Origin: Brevundimonas sp. M20 | GTDB taxonomy: Bacteria; Pseudomonadota; Alphaproteobacteria; Caulobacterales; Caulobacteraceae | NCBI RefSeq assembly: GCF_006547065.1 | Contig: NZ_CP041243.1 | Coordinates: forward strand, 2,867,001 to 2,931,000 | Length of the DNA stretch: 64,000 nucleotides | Reading direction: 5' to 3' | Position numbers and translations under genes: made by a program | Notes under the pieces: generated by a model | Databases searched by the model: none | Told to the model about the DNA's origin: nothing | The model's input: only the letters and a program-made list of their open reading frames with translations | In this document: one piece after another, positions 25,331 to 33,715 of the stretch | How the letters are laid out: the number at the start of each line of letters is the position of its first letter | Position numbering within the stretch: position 1 is the stretch's first letter

Positions 25331-26302
25331 ATGAGCGAAGTCGCCCCCGGCCTGATCACCGTCTTCGGCGGAGCGGGATTCGTCGGCGCCCAGGTGGTGC
25401 AAGCGCTGGCGCGTCGCGGCTGGCGCATCCGTGTGGCGAGCCGCCGCCCGGACCGGGCCTGGAAGCTGCAGACGGCGGGCACGGTCGGCCAGATCAAGGC
25501 CATCCGCTGCGACGCGACGGACCCGGCGCAGGTGGCCGAAGCCATCCACGGCGCGGACGCCGCGATCAATCTGGTCGGCATCCTGTACGAGACCGGCGGC
25601 CGCAAATTCCATGACCTTCACGTCGGCCTGGCCCGCACCATCGCGGAAGCCTGCGCGGTGGCGCAGGTGCGCCTGCTGCAGATGTCGGCGCTGGGCGCCA
25701 ATCCGGAGAGCGACTCGCTCTACGCCCGCACCAAGGCCGAGGCCGAGATGGCGGTGCGCGAAGTCAAGCCGGACGCCATCATCGTGCGCCCCTCGGTCGT
25801 GTTCGGCCCGGGCGACGACTTCCTGAACAAGTTCGCCGCCATGGCGCAGGTGTCGCCGGTGCTGCCGCTCATCGGCGGCGGCCAGACGAAATTCCAGCCG
25901 GTCTATGTCGGCGATGTGGGCGAGGCCATCGCCCGCGCCATCAGCCGGACGGACGCGGACGGTCAGACCTATGAGCTGGGCGGCCCGGCCGTGATGACCT
26001 TCGAGGAGGTGCTGAAGCTGGTGGCCCGGGAGACCTATCGCGAGCCGGGTCTGGTGTCCCTGCCCTTCCCCATCGCCAGGGCGATCGGCGGTCTGGCCCA
26101 GATCACGGCGGCGTTCGGCATCAAGCCGGTGCTGACCGAGGATCAGGTGACGCTGCTGCAGACGGACAATGTGGTGTCCGACGGCGCCCAGGGCCTGGCC
26201 GCGCTGGGCATCGAGCCGACGGGCGTGGAAGCCGTCGCCGCCGGTTATCTGTGGCGCTACCGCAAGGGCGGCCAGTTCGCGACGGAAGCCGCGGCGGCCT
26301 GA
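25331..26302 (+). CDS. Complex I NDUFA9-subunit-like NAD(P)-binding protein
   Basis: A 323-residue atypical short-chain dehydrogenase of the NDUFA9 type, widely found in alphaproteobacteria. The nucleotide fold begins ITVFGGAGFVGAQVVQAL. The family blocks ADAAINLVGILYETGGRKF, LLQMSALGANPESDSLYART and VRPSVVFGPGDDFLNKFAAM follow. The ATG at 25331 has GGAG about seven bases upstream. Its role in bacteria (quinone or complex I related) is uncertain. Transcribed divergently from tRNA-Leu and ending at a hairpin shared with uppP. Confidence 0.88.
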   Translation: MSEVAPGLITVFGGAGFVGAQVVQALARRGWRIRVASRRPDRAWKLQTAGTVGQIKAIRCDATDPAQVAEAIHGADAAINLVGILYETGGRKFHDLHVGLARTIAEACAVAQVRLLQMSALGANPESDSLYARTKAEAEMAVREVKPDAIIVRPSVVFGPGDDFLNKFAAMAQVSPVLPLIGGGQTKFQPVYVGDVGEAIARAISRTDADGQTYELGGPAVMTFEEVLKLVARETYREPGLVSLPFPIARAIGGLAQITAAFGIKPVLTEDQVTLLQTDNVVSDGAQGLAALGIEPTGVEAVAAGYLWRYRKGGQFATEAAAA

Positions 26303-26307
26303 GAGCC

Positions 26308-26357
26308 TTCGGCGGAGTGGTTGGTGGCTGGTGGCTGGCCACTAACCACTGCCCGAA
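26308..26357. repeat. Heptad-repeat palindrome, copy B (convergent terminator position)
   Basis: GTGGTTG, GTGGCTG, GTGGCTG (26317-26337) run into GCC and then ACTAACCACT, which pairs with AGTGGTTGGT. Outer bases TTCGG/CCGAA extend the stem. It lies exactly between the stop codons of two convergent genes. Confidence 0.75.
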
Positions 26358-26366
26358 CTCCGTGAA

Positions 26367-27167
26367 TCAGACCAGCCAGAGGGCCAGCAGGCCGACGGTT
26401 CCGACCACGATCCGCCAGATGGCGAAGGGCGTGAAGCCGTAGTTGGACACGAAGCTGAGCAGGAAGCGGATCACCAGCAGGCCGGCGACGAAGGCGCTGA
26501 TGAAGCCCACGGCGATGACCCAGCCGAAGCTGAGGTCCAGAGCGCCGCCGCTCTTGATCAGGTCGTAGGTGAAGGCGCCCACCATGGTCGGAATGGCCAG
26601 AAAGAAGGAGAACTCGGCCGCCGCCGGCTTGTCCAGACGCAGCAGCAGGCCGCCCGCGATGGTCGAGCCCGAGCGCGACACGCCGGGCACCAGCGCCAGA
26701 CACTGGAACAGGCCGATCAGGGCCGAGGTCTTCCACGTCAGCTGCATCGCGTCGGATTGCTTCGGCGTGGGCGCCCAGCGGTCCAGCGCCATCAGCAGGA
26801 AACCGCCGATGATCAGGGTGATGCAGACGATCTGGGGCGTCTCGAACAGATAGCCCTTGATGAAGTCGTACAGAAAGGCCCCCGCCAGCAGGGACGGGAT
26901 GAAGGCGATCACGACGCTGATGGCGAAATGACGGGCTTTCGGATCGGTCGGCAGGCCGATCAGCACCTTCCACAGGCGTCCGAAATACAGCAGCACGAGC
27001 GCGAGAATGGCGCCCAGCTGGATCATCACCACGAAGGAGGACCAGCGCGCGTCGGTGAGGCCGAGCGCCTCGCGCAGAAGCAGCAGGTGGCCGGTGGACG
27101 ACACCGGAATGAACTCGGTCAGACCCTCGATCAGACCGAGGAGGATCGCCGCAAGCCAGTCAGCCAT
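26367..27167 (-). CDS. uppP: Undecaprenyl-diphosphatase
   Basis: This integral membrane enzyme recycles undecaprenyl pyrophosphate to the monophosphate lipid carrier; it is also known as BacA. The 266-residue length and eight or so hydrophobic spans fit. The active-site motifs are EGLTEFIPVSSTGHLLLL near residue 14 and VPGVSRSGSTIAGGLLL near 165. The ATG is preceded by a moderate Shine-Dalgarno. It follows the citrate synthase-like gene on the same strand after 29 bases. Confidence 0.95.
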   Translation of the reverse strand: MADWLAAILLGLIEGLTEFIPVSSTGHLLLLREALGLTDARWSSFVVMIQLGAILALVLLYFGRLWKVLIGLPTDPKARHFAISVVIAFIPSLLAGAFLYDFIKGYLFETPQIVCITLIIGGFLLMALDRWAPTPKQSDAMQLTWKTSALIGLFQCLALVPGVSRSGSTIAGGLLLRLDKPAAAEFSFFLAIPTMVGAFTYDLIKSGGALDLSFGWVIAVGFISAFVAGLLVIRFLLSFVSNYGFTPFAIWRIVVGTVGLLALWLV

Positions 27168-27196
27168 GGATTTCCCTTATCGCCGGGTCCGACGCC

Positions 27197-28351
27197 TCAA
27201 TGCGCGCCCGGCTCCGGCCCCACATAGCGCAGGCGCGCCCGGATAGGCGAGCCGTCAAGCGACTGGTCGAGCGCATGGGCCAGCAGACCGGCCAGACGCC
27301 CCACCAGATAGATGTCCTGCGCCCCGTCGCGCGGCAGCTCCATGCGCCGGGCGGCCGTGGCGAGGGCCAGGGCGAAGCCGGGCGGCGGACCAGCGGCGGC
27401 CTGACCGTCGCGCAGGACGCGCAGAAGATCGGCGGGCAGGTCGGCGGCGGCCAGCAGGGCCTGGGCGCGCGGGTCGGCGTCATTCCAGTCGGGATCGCCG
27501 AAGCCCGCCCGGTCGAGATCGCGCGTCGCCTCCGCCGGATGGCGGCGGACGGCGTTGATCCAGCCGGAAGCGCACGACAGCTCCGTCACCGTTCGGCAGG
27601 CGGCGGCGACGGTCAGCCCGGCGAGGGCGGCGGCGGCGGGCGAGGCCCCGCCCGCGGCGACCGCGCGGGTGGCGATGACGGCGGCGTCCATCCCCGCATC
27701 AGCCGACAGGACCAGAGCCCGGCGGATCAGCTGGGCGTCGCGCTCGGGCGCCTTCCAGAAGCGGGCGAGGCGCTGGTGCAGGAACAGACGCGGGCCGGGA
27801 CCGGCGACGGCGTCCACCGCCTCATCGAGCACGCGGGCGCATTCGACGCGCAGCGCCTCCGGATCGCGGGCAGGCGTATCGGCGTCCTCGTCCGCGCGAC
27901 GGGCGAGGGCGGCGAACAGGCGGGCGCGGGCCGAGCCACCGGGGGTGACGCCGACGCGGGGGCGGATTTCGGCGAAGGGGTTGGCGGCGCGGGAGGCCCA
28001 GAGCGTCCGTGCGACATCTTCCAGCGTGGCGGTCGCCGACAACTGGACCGCGTCCAGCCCCCGGTAGAACAGCCGCCCGGAGGCGATGACGCTGACCGAC
28101 GAGGCCAGATCGGCCTCGCCCCGCCCGGCGGGGCCGCGCTCCATGACGCGCGGCGCCTCATCCGTCTCGATCAGGTCGCCGGTCAGACGCGCGATGTCGC
28201 GGGCGGCGTAGAGGCTGCGGCGGGGATCGGCGGGATCAGGGCGCGCGGCGATGCGGCCACGGCTGACATAGGCGTAGAGCGTCTGGGCCTTGACCCCCAG
28301 CCGTCCCAGGGCCTCCGTCCGCCCGATCCAGCGTTCGCCGGTCGTTTCCAT
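27197..28351 (-). CDS. HTH/citrate synthase-like fusion, catalytic residues lost
   Basis: 384 residues. The N-terminus (WIGRTEALGRLGVKAQTLYA, then YVSRGRIAARPDPADPRRSL) is a MerR/excisionase-like winged HTH. Residues 80-384 follow the citrate synthase fold. In the active site, the usual histidine block (LxADHxLNAST) reads LVLSADAGMDAA, and the GPLHGG block reads LTVAAACRTV, so the key histidines are missing. A ligand-sensing regulator is more likely than an enzyme; this is inference. The start is METTGERWIG at 28351. The open frame runs far upstream antisense to fieF and GST, but that part is not coding. Confidence 0.7.
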   Translation of the reverse strand: METTGERWIGRTEALGRLGVKAQTLYAYVSRGRIAARPDPADPRRSLYAARDIARLTGDLIETDEAPRVMERGPAGRGEADLASSVSVIASGRLFYRGLDAVQLSATATLEDVARTLWASRAANPFAEIRPRVGVTPGGSARARLFAALARRADEDADTPARDPEALRVECARVLDEAVDAVAGPGPRLFLHQRLARFWKAPERDAQLIRRALVLSADAGMDAAVIATRAVAAGGASPAAAALAGLTVAAACRTVTELSCASGWINAVRRHPAEATRDLDRAGFGDPDWNDADPRAQALLAAADLPADLLRVLRDGQAAAGPPPGFALALATAARRMELPRDGAQDIYLVGRLAGLLAHALDQSLDGSPIRARLRYVGPEPGAH

Positions 28352-28486
28352 CGCAGTCCCCCCGGTCCCGTCACACTCCGGAAACCATAATGGGCCGCGA
28401 CCTTGGGGCCGTTTCGTGACGAACACGCTAACGCCGGTATGTACGACGACTTGGCAGGGTCGCAGGTTTCCGCGACAAGGCCGTTC

Positions 28487-29431
28487 ATGAGCACCGCTTC
28501 TCTCGATGATGTTCACGCCGCGACACGGGGCGTGACCCGCCTGTCGGTCGCCGTGGCCGTCATCCTGATCGTGCTGAAGACCTTTGCGCTGGGCGCGTCG
28601 GGGTCGGTGTCGATCCTGGCGTCGCTGGCGGATTCGGCGCTGGACCTGATCGCCTCGCTGGCCACCTTCTTCGCCGTGCGCTGGGCCGCCGCCCCGCCGG
28701 ACGAGGAACACCGCTTCGGCCACGGCAAGGGCGAGGCGATGGCCGCGCTGGTGCAGGCCGGTCTGATCTTCGCCTCCAGCGTCTTCATCGGCTGGGAAGC
28801 GATCCAGCGCCTGTTCGACCCGCGCCCGGTCAGCGCCGGCTGGGCAGGCGTGTCGGTGATCCTGATCTCCATGGCCCTGACCGGCTGGCTGATCTGGCGG
28901 CAGGGCCGGGCGATCAAGGCCAGCGGATCGACCGCCGTGGCCGCCGACCGCGCCCACTACGCCTCCGATCTGGCGGCGAACCTCGTGGTCCTGATCGGGG
29001 TGGCGTCCGGCGCCTTCCTGTCGGCGTCGGGACTGGACGCGGCGGCGGGTCTGGTGGTCGCGGTCTGGCTGTTCTGGGGCGGGACGGGCGTGCTGAAGGG
29101 CGCCGCCGACCAGCTGCTGGACCGGACGGCCTCGGACAGCGACCGGGCGACGATCACCACGGCCATCCTGTCCGATCCGCGGATCACGGGCGTGCACCGC
29201 CTGCGGACCCGTCAGGCCGGGCCGGTGCTGATGATGCAGATGCATGTGGACATGGCGCCCAGCCTGACGCTGGCGGAGGCCCACGACATTCTGGACGCGG
29301 CGGAGACGCGGTTGCTGGAGCTGTGGCCGCACGCCGACATCATGATCCACCCCGACCCGCGCGACGCGGCGCCCGTCGACGGGATCGCGGAAAAAGACCC
29401 GGATACGGCCGCCACCGGAGCGGATGACTAA
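28487..29431 (+). CDS. FieF-like cation diffusion facilitator
   Basis: A 314-residue proton-coupled exporter of divalent metals (Fe/Zn type). Metal-site motifs are ADSALD near residue 45 (Asp pair) and HYASD near 150 (His-Asp), the FieF arrangement. Six hydrophobic spans are followed by a cytoplasmic ferredoxin-like domain with LMMQMHVDMAPSLTLAEAHD. The ATG at 28487 is chosen by family length; the frame is open upstream. Divergent from the HTH/citrate synthase-like gene. Confidence 0.88.
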   Translation: MSTASLDDVHAATRGVTRLSVAVAVILIVLKTFALGASGSVSILASLADSALDLIASLATFFAVRWAAAPPDEEHRFGHGKGEAMAALVQAGLIFASSVFIGWEAIQRLFDPRPVSAGWAGVSVILISMALTGWLIWRQGRAIKASGSTAVAADRAHYASDLAANLVVLIGVASGAFLSASGLDAAAGLVVAVWLFWGGTGVLKGAADQLLDRTASDSDRATITTAILSDPRITGVHRLRTRQAGPVLMMQMHVDMAPSLTLAEAHDILDAAETRLLELWPHADIMIHPDPRDAAPVDGIAEKDPDTAATGADD

Positions 29432-29467
29432 CGCCCGCTTAACGGCCTTGGGCGCATGGAATGCCGG

Positions 29468-30151
29468 ATGTCGGTGTCCGTCCTCTTTCACTTCGCCTTT
29501 GATCCCGCCTCGCGCGTCGCGCGTCTGGCGCTGGGCGAAGCCAAGGTTCTGTTCGAGGAAAACGCGGTCAAGCCGTGGGAGCCGGACTGTCCCATCTTCA
29601 CGCTGAATCCGTCGGGCATGACCCCGGTGCTGCAGACGACGGCCAACAGCCGGGTGCTGACCGTGTGCGAGCAGTCGGCCATTCTGGGCTGGCTGGAGGA
29701 TCGCGGCCGCGAGCCCTTCCTGCTGCCGTCGGACCCGTTCGAGCGGGCCGAGGCGCGGCGGCTGGTCGGCTGGTTCGACGGTCGCTTCCATGACGAGGTC
29801 AACGCCGTGCTGCTGCACGAGCGGATGGAGAAGCCCCTGCTGCGGCTGGGACCGCCGGAGGCGCGGGCGCTGCGAGCCGGACGCGAGGCGCTGAAATTCC
29901 ATCTGGTCATGCTGGAGAAGCTGCTGGGCGAGCGCGACTGGCTGGCCGGGCTCCGGATGAGCCAGGCCGACATCGTCGCCGTGGCCCATTTGTCGGTGCT
30001 GGACTATTTTGGCGAGATCAGCTGGACCAACTATCCGGGTCTGAAGACCTGGTACATGAAGCTGAAATCGCGGCCCTGTTTCCGCACCCTGCTGTCGGAC
30101 AGGTTCCCCGGGGTGGCCCCGGCGGCGCACTACACGGATCTGGATTTCTGA
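29468..30151 (+). CDS. Glutathione S-transferase family protein
   Basis: 227 residues. The thioredoxin-like N-terminal domain (SVLFHFAFDPASRVARLALG) has the cis-proline region LNPSGMTPVLQT and CEQSAILGWLED in place of the usual ESxAI glutathione-binding motif. The all-helical C-terminal domain carries LRMSQADIVAVAHLSVLDYF near 165-184. Start at 29468 with GGA eight bases upstream; 29456 is an alternative. The ORF ends at the heptad palindrome before queG. Confidence 0.85.
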   Translation: MSVSVLFHFAFDPASRVARLALGEAKVLFEENAVKPWEPDCPIFTLNPSGMTPVLQTTANSRVLTVCEQSAILGWLEDRGREPFLLPSDPFERAEARRLVGWFDGRFHDEVNAVLLHERMEKPLLRLGPPEARALRAGREALKFHLVMLEKLLGERDWLAGLRMSQADIVAVAHLSVLDYFGEISWTNYPGLKTWYMKLKSRPCFRTLLSDRFPGVAPAAHYTDLDF

Positions 30152-30156
30152 TTGGC

Positions 30157-30250
30157 GGGTGAAAAGTGCTAGTGAGCGAGGGGTGAGCGGGTTTGCGCCG
30201 TCGCCCACGCCATTGGCTCACCCATTCGCTCACCAGCACTTTTCACTCCC
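30157..30250. repeat. Heptad-repeat palindrome, copy C (abuts the queG start codon)
   Basis: The left arm 30157-30190 begins GGGTGAAAAGTGCTAGTGAG and the right arm 30215-30250 ends CAGCACTTTTCACTCCC. Arms of about 34 bases match with only a few differences. The right arm ends at the base before the queG ATG, which otherwise has no purine-rich ribosome-binding site. Confidence 0.8.
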
Positions 30251-31288
30251 ATGAGCGACCGTTTCAAGACCGCGATCAGAGCCGCCGCCGCGGACCTCGG
30301 CTTCGAGGTCTGCCGGTTCGCATCGGCGTCGGAGCCGTGGAGCGCGGGGGAGCGGCTGGCGCATTTCGTCGAGGCCGGGCGGCACGGCGAGATGGGCTGG
30401 ATGGAGACGACGCTGGAGCGCCGCGCCCATCCGACCGCCATGTGGGACGCGGCGAGGACGGCCATCGTGCTGGGGCTGAACTACGGCCCTGAAACCGATC
30501 CCCTCCCCGAGCTTGAGGACCGGTCGAGCGGCTACATCTCGGTCTATGCGCGGGGCGACGACTATCACGAGGTCATCAAGGGGCGGCTGAAGACGCTGGC
30601 CGGGCAGGTGGCGGCGAAGACCGGGCAGGACGTCAAGGTGTTCGTGGACACCGCCCCCCTGATGGAGAAGCCGCTGGCGCAGCGGGCCGGTCTGGGCTGG
30701 CAGGGCAAGCATACCAATCTGCTGTCGCGGAACCACGGCAACTGGCTGTTCCTGGGGGTGATCCTGAGCGCGGCGGAGATGGAGCCGGACGCGCCGGAGA
30801 CCGAGCACTGCGGCCGCTGCACCGCCTGTCTGGACGCCTGCCCGACGAACGCCTTTCCCGCCCCCTTCCAGCTGGATGCGCGGCGGTGCCTGTCCTACCT
30901 GACCATCGAGTTCGCCGGGCCGTGGCCGGAGGAGTTCCGCGAGGCGACGGGCAGCCGGATCTACGGCTGTGACGACTGTCTGGCGTCCTGCCCGTGGAAC
31001 AAGTTCGCGGCGGCGGCCAGCGAAAGCCGGGTGCAGGCGCGCGACAGTCTGGTCTCGCCCCGGCTGGCCGATCTGGCGGCGCTGGACGACCCGTCGTTCC
31101 GGGCGCTGTTCACCAAAAGCCCGGTCAAGCGGATCGGGCGCAACCGCTTCGTCCGCAATGTGCTGTACGCCATCGGCAACAGCGGGGACGCGGACCTGAT
31201 CCCATCGGCGCAGGCGCTGACGGACGACCCCGATCCCGTGGTGCGGGACGCGGCGGAATGGGCGCTGGAGCGGCTGCGCCCCGGCTGA
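30251..31288 (+). CDS. queG: Epoxyqueuosine reductase QueG
   Basis: QueG reduces epoxyqueuosine to queuosine in tRNA, using cobalamin and two 4Fe-4S clusters. The 345-residue protein shows the cluster motifs CGRCTACLDACPTNAF and CDDCLASCPWN near 190-255, and RKAxGxxW-type QRAGLGWQGKHTNLLSRNHG near 145-163. The C-terminus has a HEAT-like DPDPVVRDAAEWALERL. The start is family-consistent even though the upstream sequence is a palindrome with no Shine-Dalgarno. The FKBP gene is convergent, three bases away. Confidence 0.95.
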   Translation: MSDRFKTAIRAAAADLGFEVCRFASASEPWSAGERLAHFVEAGRHGEMGWMETTLERRAHPTAMWDAARTAIVLGLNYGPETDPLPELEDRSSGYISVYARGDDYHEVIKGRLKTLAGQVAAKTGQDVKVFVDTAPLMEKPLAQRAGLGWQGKHTNLLSRNHGNWLFLGVILSAAEMEPDAPETEHCGRCTACLDACPTNAFPAPFQLDARRCLSYLTIEFAGPWPEEFREATGSRIYGCDDCLASCPWNKFAAAASESRVQARDSLVSPRLADLAALDDPSFRALFTKSPVKRIGRNRFVRNVLYAIGNSGDADLIPSAQALTDDPDPVVRDAAEWALERLRPG

Positions 31289-31291
31289 CGA

Positions 31292-31822
31292 TCAACCGTT
31301 GGCGGTGCGGCCGATGGGTCCGCCGCCGGGGGCGCGGGAGATGTCGAGCAGCTTCAGGCGGAAGACCAGCACGCTGTTGGCCGGGATCTCGGGCGAGGAG
31401 CGTTCGCCATAGCCCTTGTCGGCGGGCAGGTAGACGATCCATTCGTCGCCGGGCTTCATGTGCTGAAGCACCTCGGTCCAGCCCTCGACCACGGTGCCGA
31501 GGGTGAAGACGGCGGGGGCGCCCCGCTCGTAAGAACTGTCGAAGACCGATCCGTCGATCAGCGAGCCCTCATAGTCGACGCGAACCAGATCGTTGCCGTC
31601 GGGGCTTTCGCCGCCGGCCGGGCCAGACTGGACGACCTTGTACTGGATGCCGCCGGGCAGGGTCCGGACGCCCTCGGCTTTCGCATTTCGCGCGAGGAAG
31701 GTCTGGCCCGCCTGCAGATTGGCCTCGGCGTCGGCGGCGTTGACCTCCGGCGCGCGATTGCACGCGGCCAGAGCCGCGATCATGGCCAGCGCCGCGGCGC
31801 CCTTAACCCATCCGGAGTTCAT
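31292..31822 (-). CDS. FKBP-type peptidyl-prolyl isomerase lipoprotein
   Basis: 176 residues. The signal ends in a lipobox, AALAACN, so it is probably an outer- or inner-membrane lipoprotein. After a short linker the FKBP domain spans about 60-165, with DLVRVDYEGSLIDGSVFDSS, VVEGWTEVLQHMKPGDEW and YGERSSPEIPANSVLVFRLK, all hallmark regions. It overlaps the ilvA stop by 20 bases. A 5-residue longer form is possible. Confidence 0.92.
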   Translation of the reverse strand: MNSGWVKGAAALAMIAALAACNRAPEVNAADAEANLQAGQTFLARNAKAEGVRTLPGGIQYKVVQSGPAGGESPDGNDLVRVDYEGSLIDGSVFDSSYERGAPAVFTLGTVVEGWTEVLQHMKPGDEWIVYLPADKGYGERSSPEIPANSVLVFRLKLLDISRAPGGGPIGRTANG

Positions 31823-33005
31823 AGCCCGCACCTTCAAGTCCCTGTCTGATTTCTTCGGCGTGCGCCTCGCCGCGGGTCTCGACCATGATGTCGAACTCCG
31901 CGCCCTTGGCCGGCACGTCCAGCGCCAGCCGGTTGTGCACCACGTCTATGATGTTTCCGCCAAGGCCGCCGATCACGGCGCTCATTTTCGACAGCATGCC
32001 CGGGCGGTCGTCGCCGAGGATGCGATAGACCACCAGCCGCTTTTCGCGGACCAGTTCGCGGTTCAGGACCACGGCCAGCATGCGGGCGTCGATGTTGCCG
32101 CCGGTCAGCTCGATGCCGACCTTCAGGCCCTTGAACTTGTCCGGATAGGCCAGCATGGCGGCCAGACCGCCGGCGCCCGCGCCCTCGGCCACGGTGCGCT
32201 CCATGGTGGCGAGATAGGAGACGCCGCGCTCGAAATCAGCCTCCTGACAGACCAGAACCTCGTCGATCAGCCCTTCGGCGACGGCGAAGGGGATGTCGCC
32301 CACGGCCTTGATGGCGATGCCCTCGGCGATGGTCTGACCGCCGCATTTCGGAGCCTCGCCGTTCCGGCGGGCCTTGAAGGAGGGGTACATGGCCGCCTCG
32401 ACCCCGACGATGCGAATCGACGGCTTCAGCGTCTTGGCCGCCAGCGCCGAGCCGGCGATCAGGCCGCCGCCGCCGATGGGGATGATCAGGACGTCGAGAT
32501 CCGGCGCGTCCTCCATGAACTCCAGCCCGCAGACGCCCTGACCGGCGACGATTCCCTCGTCATCGAAGGCCGAGACGAAGATGAAGCCTTCCTCGTCGCG
32601 CAGACGGTGGGCCTCCTCGGTGGAGCCGGAGAAGTCGAGCCCCTTGATGACGACATTGGCGCCGTGCTGGCGCGTGCCGTCGATCTTCACGAAAGGCGTG
32701 CCCTCGGGCATCACGATGGTGACCGGCACGCCGAGGCGGCCGCCGTGGTAGGCCAGAGCCTGGGCGTGGTTGCCCGCGCTGGCGGCGACGACGCCGCGCT
32801 TGCGCTCGTCCGGGGTCAGTTGCAGCAGGCGGTTCAGCGCCCCCCGCTCCTTGAAGCTGCCGGTGAAATGCAGGTTGTCGAACTTGATCCACACCTCGGC
32901 GCCCGTCAGCTGGGACAGGCGGCGGGAGTAGCGAACGGGCGTGCGGTCGACCTGACCGGCGATGCGGTCCCGTGCGGCCAGAATATCGTCAAACGTGACT
33001 GTCAT
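31803..33005 (-). CDS. ilvA: Threonine ammonia-lyase
   Basis: PLP enzyme converting threonine to 2-oxobutanoate; the 400-residue form carries one C-terminal ACT domain, typical of the TdcB/IlvA short class. The PLP lysine lies in NLHFTGSFKERGALNRL; the phosphate-binding glycine loop is IPIGGGGLIAGSALAAK; and the ACT region is YRILGDDRPGMLSKMSAVIG near 330. FKBP follows with overlap. Whether it is biosynthetic or catabolic is not decided by the sequence. Confidence 0.93.
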   Translation of the reverse strand: MTVTFDDILAARDRIAGQVDRTPVRYSRRLSQLTGAEVWIKFDNLHFTGSFKERGALNRLLQLTPDERKRGVVAASAGNHAQALAYHGGRLGVPVTIVMPEGTPFVKIDGTRQHGANVVIKGLDFSGSTEEAHRLRDEEGFIFVSAFDDEGIVAGQGVCGLEFMEDAPDLDVLIIPIGGGGLIAGSALAAKTLKPSIRIVGVEAAMYPSFKARRNGEAPKCGGQTIAEGIAIKAVGDIPFAVAEGLIDEVLVCQEADFERGVSYLATMERTVAEGAGAGGLAAMLAYPDKFKGLKVGIELTGGNIDARMLAVVLNRELVREKRLVVYRILGDDRPGMLSKMSAVIGGLGGNIIDVVHNRLALDVPAKGAEFDIMVETRGEAHAEEIRQGLEGAGYELRMG

Positions 33006-33143
33006 GGACGTCCCCTATAGCCGGTCTCGCGCCGGATTTGTGGCGCGCTTGTGGACCACGGTCCAAACGGTCGCAACCTTGACCTTATCGCGGCGTTGAG
33101 CGTCTGATCCGACGTTCGACCCACGCCTGTATGGAGAGAGCTC

Positions 33144-33659
33144 ATGTCCATCGCCCGGTCCGTTCTGACCTTTGCCGCCGTCAGCGCCTCGGCGGCTGTT
33201 CTGGCCGCCTGCGCGACCACGCCGACCGGCGCGGCCGGACCCGCCGGTCCCGCCCCGTTCAGCACCGCAGACTTCAACTGGTCGACCGTCGCCGGTCGCG
33301 CCTCCATCGAGGGCCGCGTCGACTATCGCCGCGACGGACAGGCCTTCGCCTGCACCGGCTCGGTCGCCCTGACGCCCGACACCCCCTACACCCGCGCCCG
33401 CTTCCGCACCTTGTACGGGGCGACCGACCGCGCCGCGATCCCGGAAGCCGTCGTGCGCGCCCGCACCGTGGCCGATCCCAACGCCGACTATCGCGGCTTC
33501 GTCCGCTCGGCGACCTGCCAGGACGGTCGGTTCGAGTTCACCGGCCTGCCCGCGGGCGGCTGGTTCCTGATCACCCCGGTCAGCGCCGGGGGAGATCGCG
33601 TGGTGCTGATGCGGCGCGTCGATACGCGTAGCGGACGAATCGCCGTCACCCTGCCCTGA
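33144..33659 (+). CDS. Hypothetical lipoprotein
   Basis: 171 residues. The signal MSIARSVLTFAAVSASAAVL ends in the lipobox AVLAACATT, cysteine near 23. The mature part starts TPTGAAGPAGPAPFS and has a beta-rich region FDYRRDGQAF-like; FEFTGLPAGGWFLITPV near 133 resembles a carboxypeptidase-regulatory or CnaB-like beta fold. Two cysteines may form a disulphide. GAGAG upstream supports the start. No family was recognised. Confidence 0.7.
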   Translation: MSIARSVLTFAAVSASAAVLAACATTPTGAAGPAGPAPFSTADFNWSTVAGRASIEGRVDYRRDGQAFACTGSVALTPDTPYTRARFRTLYGATDRAAIPEAVVRARTVADPNADYRGFVRSATCQDGRFEFTGLPAGGWFLITPVSAGGDRVVLMRRVDTRSGRIAVTLP

Positions 33660-33715
33660 GTGCGTACAGTTCCGTCTTTCGAGGCCGCGTATCGGGCCGC
33701 CCCGGAGAATTAACC

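Noticed and set aside
28352..30208. Minus-strand extension giving a 1003-residue protein
   Set aside because: The part upstream of METTGERW is antisense to the FieF-like and GST genes and has a low-complexity Gln/Arg/Gly composition; the HTH start at 28351 is preferred.
33131..33631. Alternative plus frame of 166 residues overlapping the lipoprotein gene
   Set aside because: Arg-rich mirror of the real frame; the real frame has a signal peptide with lipobox and fitting codon use.
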